From assembly GCA_000230955.3 (NCBI GenBank), contig CP007060.1, positions 2,734,216-2,798,215 on the forward strand: a stretch of DNA of 64,000 bases, read 5' to 3'. The notes under the pieces are model-generated. The model had not been told where the DNA came from. It ran no database searches and was given only the letters and a program-made list of their open reading frames with translations. The position numbers were made by a program, and so were the translations under genes. Shown here one piece after another: positions 62,273 through 64,000 of the stretch (the stretch's first letter is position 1; every line of letters starts with the position of its first letter). This DNA comes from Halobacterium sp. DL1. GTDB taxonomy: Archaea > Halobacteriota > Halobacteria > Halobacteriales > Halobacteriaceae.

Positions 62273-63532
62273 ATGGCAAGCGTCAGCGACATCCACAATT
62301 TCGGCGACCAGTTTACCCAGCAGCTCGAGAAGCTCGACGAGGCCGATATCGGCGACCGCGACCGGAAGGCCATCAAGCAGTTCATCCGCTACCAGGACGC
62401 CCAGCGCGGCCTCGCCGCCAGCACCAACGTCAACAACTGCTCGGACCTCCGTCTCAGCGCCACGCGCGCCGACACGCCCCTGATGGACATGACACGCGAG
62501 GACGTCGACGCGCTCCTCTTCGAGTACAAGCACGACCACGAGATGGCGCCGGGCACGCTCCGGAACTACCGCAAGGCGCTGCGGAAGTTCTTCCGCTACC
62601 ACGACCGGGAGTGGGCCGAGGACATCGAGATCGGCGCCATCCCCGACCGCGAGGTCGACGCCGAGAAGACGCTCACCGAGGACGAAATCAGCGCGCTCCG
62701 TGAGGCGGTCGACCACCCGCGCAACAAGGCCCTCCTCGAGATGCTGCTCGACACCGGCCTCCGCATCAGCGCCATCGGCACGCTCCGCGTGAAGGACGTC
62801 GACCTCAACGGCCGGACCGGGTCGGTCACCCTCAACCAGGACGCCGTCGGCCGGAAGGGCGCCAGCGGGAAGCGGCCACTCACCTACAGCAAGCCCTACG
62901 TCGCCAACTGGCTCGACGTCCACCCCCGGAGCGGCGACCCCGGGGCGCCGCTGTTCCACCGGCTCACCAAGCCCAACGGCGGCTGGGGCGACGACGACGG
63001 CGCGCTCCACTACTACTCCCTCCAGAAGGTCCTCAAGCAGACCGCCGAGGACGCCGGCGTCCCGCGCGACAAGGTCAACCCCCACAACTTCCGGAAGACC
63101 GCCATCAGCCAGTGGATCCGCCAGGGGTTCAGCGAGCAGGAGATCAAGCACCGCGCGACCTGGGTGAAGGACAGCCGGCAGTTCGAGACCTACTCCCAGG
63201 TGACCGACGAGGAGATGAACCAGCAGATTCTCGAGCAGTACGGCCTCGCCGACGAGGAGACCGAGCGGACCAGGCCCAGCCTCGAGGACTGCCCGCAGTG
63301 CCAGACCACGCTCCGGGGCGACCCGCGGTTCTGCCCCGGCTGCGGGCTCGCCCTCAGCCAGCGCGCCGCACAGGACCTCGAGCAGGCCAAGGAGGACGTC
63401 TTCGAGGACGTGGCCGCCGCCACCGACGAGGACGAGGTCGCGATGCTCCGGGACCTGCGGGAGCTCGTCGAGGACCACCCCGGCGCCATGGACGCGGTCC
63501 TCCAGCGAGCGGCGGCGGAGACCGATGACTGA
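62273..63532 (+). CDS. Tyrosine recombinase/integrase with C-terminal zinc ribbon
   Basis: A 419-residue protein. SAM-like core-binding domain (about 10-115; MAPGTLRNYRKALRKFFRYH), catalytic domain with Arg164 (DTGLRISAIGTL), Lys in the beta hairpin, His271-x-x-Arg274 (PHNFRKTAISQWI), HRATW with the second His/Trp position and nucleophile Tyr307 (FETYSQV). A zinc ribbon follows (CPQCQTTLRGDPRFCPGCG, about 340-360) and an acidic helical tail. All catalytic residues are present. Ser codons are mostly AGC, unlike neighbours. It overlaps the next gene by 8 bp. It may mobilise the adjacent island or act in chromosome/plasmid resolution. Confidence 0.93.
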   Translation: MASVSDIHNFGDQFTQQLEKLDEADIGDRDRKAIKQFIRYQDAQRGLAASTNVNNCSDLRLSATRADTPLMDMTREDVDALLFEYKHDHEMAPGTLRNYRKALRKFFRYHDREWAEDIEIGAIPDREVDAEKTLTEDEISALREAVDHPRNKALLEMLLDTGLRISAIGTLRVKDVDLNGRTGSVTLNQDAVGRKGASGKRPLTYSKPYVANWLDVHPRSGDPGAPLFHRLTKPNGGWGDDDGALHYYSLQKVLKQTAEDAGVPRDKVNPHNFRKTAISQWIRQGFSEQEIKHRATWVKDSRQFETYSQVTDEEMNQQILEQYGLADEETERTRPSLEDCPQCQTTLRGDPRFCPGCGLALSQRAAQDLEQAKEDVFEDVAAATDEDEVAMLRDLRELVEDHPGAMDAVLQRAAAETDD

Positions 63533-63857
63533 GTCAGACGTCGGCATCGACACGGCCGACCTGCGGCGGCGGGTCCCCGACGGTTGGCGGGTCGAGGGCG
63601 GCGGCGCTGGCGTGACCGGGTACGCCGACGAGGACGAGACGGGGAGGCTCGTGCGCCCGGACGGGGTCCCGGCCTGCTTCGCCATCCACCCCGAAGGCAG
63701 CCTCTGGGGGGCGGCGTGGAAGCAGCCCCACGAGCTGGGCGACGACCTCCGCGCGGTGTCCGACCACGTCACGGGGACCAGAGAGCGGTGCATCGCGTGG
63801 GTCATCGAGCGGGTCCGCAACGCCGAAGGGAGTGATCACGAGGAGTTACTGGAGTAG
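63525..63857 (+). CDS. Small protein coupled to the integrase
   Basis: A 110-residue acidic protein: TADLRRRVPDGWRVEGGGAG, RPDGVPACFAIHPEGSLWGA and a helical end RERCIAWVIERVRNAEGSDH. It starts 8 bp inside the integrase gene in another frame, so its translation is coupled. I recognise no family. It might be an accessory (excisionase-like or regulatory) protein of the recombinase, from context only. No gene is seen in the remaining 143 bases. Confidence 0.7.
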   Translation: MTESDVGIDTADLRRRVPDGWRVEGGGAGVTGYADEDETGRLVRPDGVPACFAIHPEGSLWGAAWKQPHELGDDLRAVSDHVTGTRERCIAWVIERVRNAEGSDHEELLE

Positions 63858-64000
63858 CCCGGCGGGCCTTCGCCAGACGGGCTCCGGACCGGTCACCGTC
63901 ATCGGTCGCTTGTGCAGCGGAACCGGAGGTCTCGCGGAGACTTGAGCGTGCCAGGAGCGTGAGTGCCGGAGCACGCCGGTGGGGCGGCCGTCTCACTGCC

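Noticed and set aside
63802-63996. 64-codon minus-strand frame at the right edge
   Set aside because: It overlaps the end of the integrase partner, is Arg/Ala-rich and shows no conserved pattern.
1-64000. CRISPR arrays, rRNA and tRNA genes
   Set aside because: No regularly spaced repeats, rRNA-like stretches or full tRNA cloverleafs were noticed while reading; a tRNA scan was not possible here.

Overview
The window is chromosomal DNA of an extremely halophilic archaeon (class Halobacteria). The signs are high GC content, very acidic predicted proteins, a two-subunit archaeal PolD large subunit carrying an intein, archaeal Hef and Hel308 helicases, the KEOPS subunit Cgi121, an LDH-like halophilic malate dehydrogenase, many Tat (RRxFL) lipoproteins with a Cys lipobox, and many leaderless genes with TATA boxes about 25-30 nt before the start codon. 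I cannot fix the genus from sequence alone.

Layout. 1-5 kb: the N-terminus of a GNAT enzyme, an MFS transporter, hemB, a wHTH/membrane-protein pair and a two-domain ferritin-like Tat lipoprotein. 5-12.5 kb: an Amt-PII fusion ammonium transporter, hemL, a small membrane protein and the overlapping hemC-sumT-hemD operon, so most steps from glutamate-1-semialdehyde to uroporphyrinogen III and precorrin-2 are here. 12.5-18.4 kb: a RecJ-like DHH exonuclease, an M19 dipeptidase, a 970-bp stretch with no recognisable gene, a DUF7350-like Tat lipoprotein, and a divergent HxlR regulator/MerB-like pair. Four copies of an unexplained palindrome lie in this part. 18.4-22 kb: a BASS-type transporter, small conserved haloarchaeal proteins, a NifU-domain protein and a GNAT protein. 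22-24.5 kb: a lower-GC histidine kinase/response regulator pair lying between the present 3' end of polC and a displaced second copy of that 3' end, which marks it as an insertion. 24.5-30 kb: polC with a 507-residue intein in its catalytic motif, and a PPC-domain protein. 30.4-37.5 kb: a complete dipeptide/oligopeptide ABC transporter operon. 37.5-47.5 kb: housekeeping genes (CBS protein, glyS, a dolichol-kinase-like protein, hef, a universal stress protein, mdh, RidA, ferredoxin). 48-51.7 kb: hel308-cgi121, followed by two Orc1/Cdc6 origin-recognition-box-like sequences and two small zinc-motif genes. 52-59.3 kb: a molybdenum hydroxylase operon (truncated coxG, then coxS-coxL-coxM of the AYRGAGR type) and an ABC-2 exporter. 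59.4-63.9 kb: an accessory island with two PD-(D/E)XK-like nucleases, an EVE/PUA-like protein and a tyrosine recombinase with a translationally linked partner.

The most notable items are: the insertion at the polC 3' end, shown by the leftover original terminus; the ORB pair without a nearby orc1/cdc6; the relic second ammonium-transporter upstream region; the palindrome family between 12.6 and 17.3 kb; the truncated coxG coupled by ATGA to coxS; and the nuclease/reader island next to an integrase, which is the best candidate for an undescribed defence-like system. All functional assignments are from reading the sequence; no searches were run.
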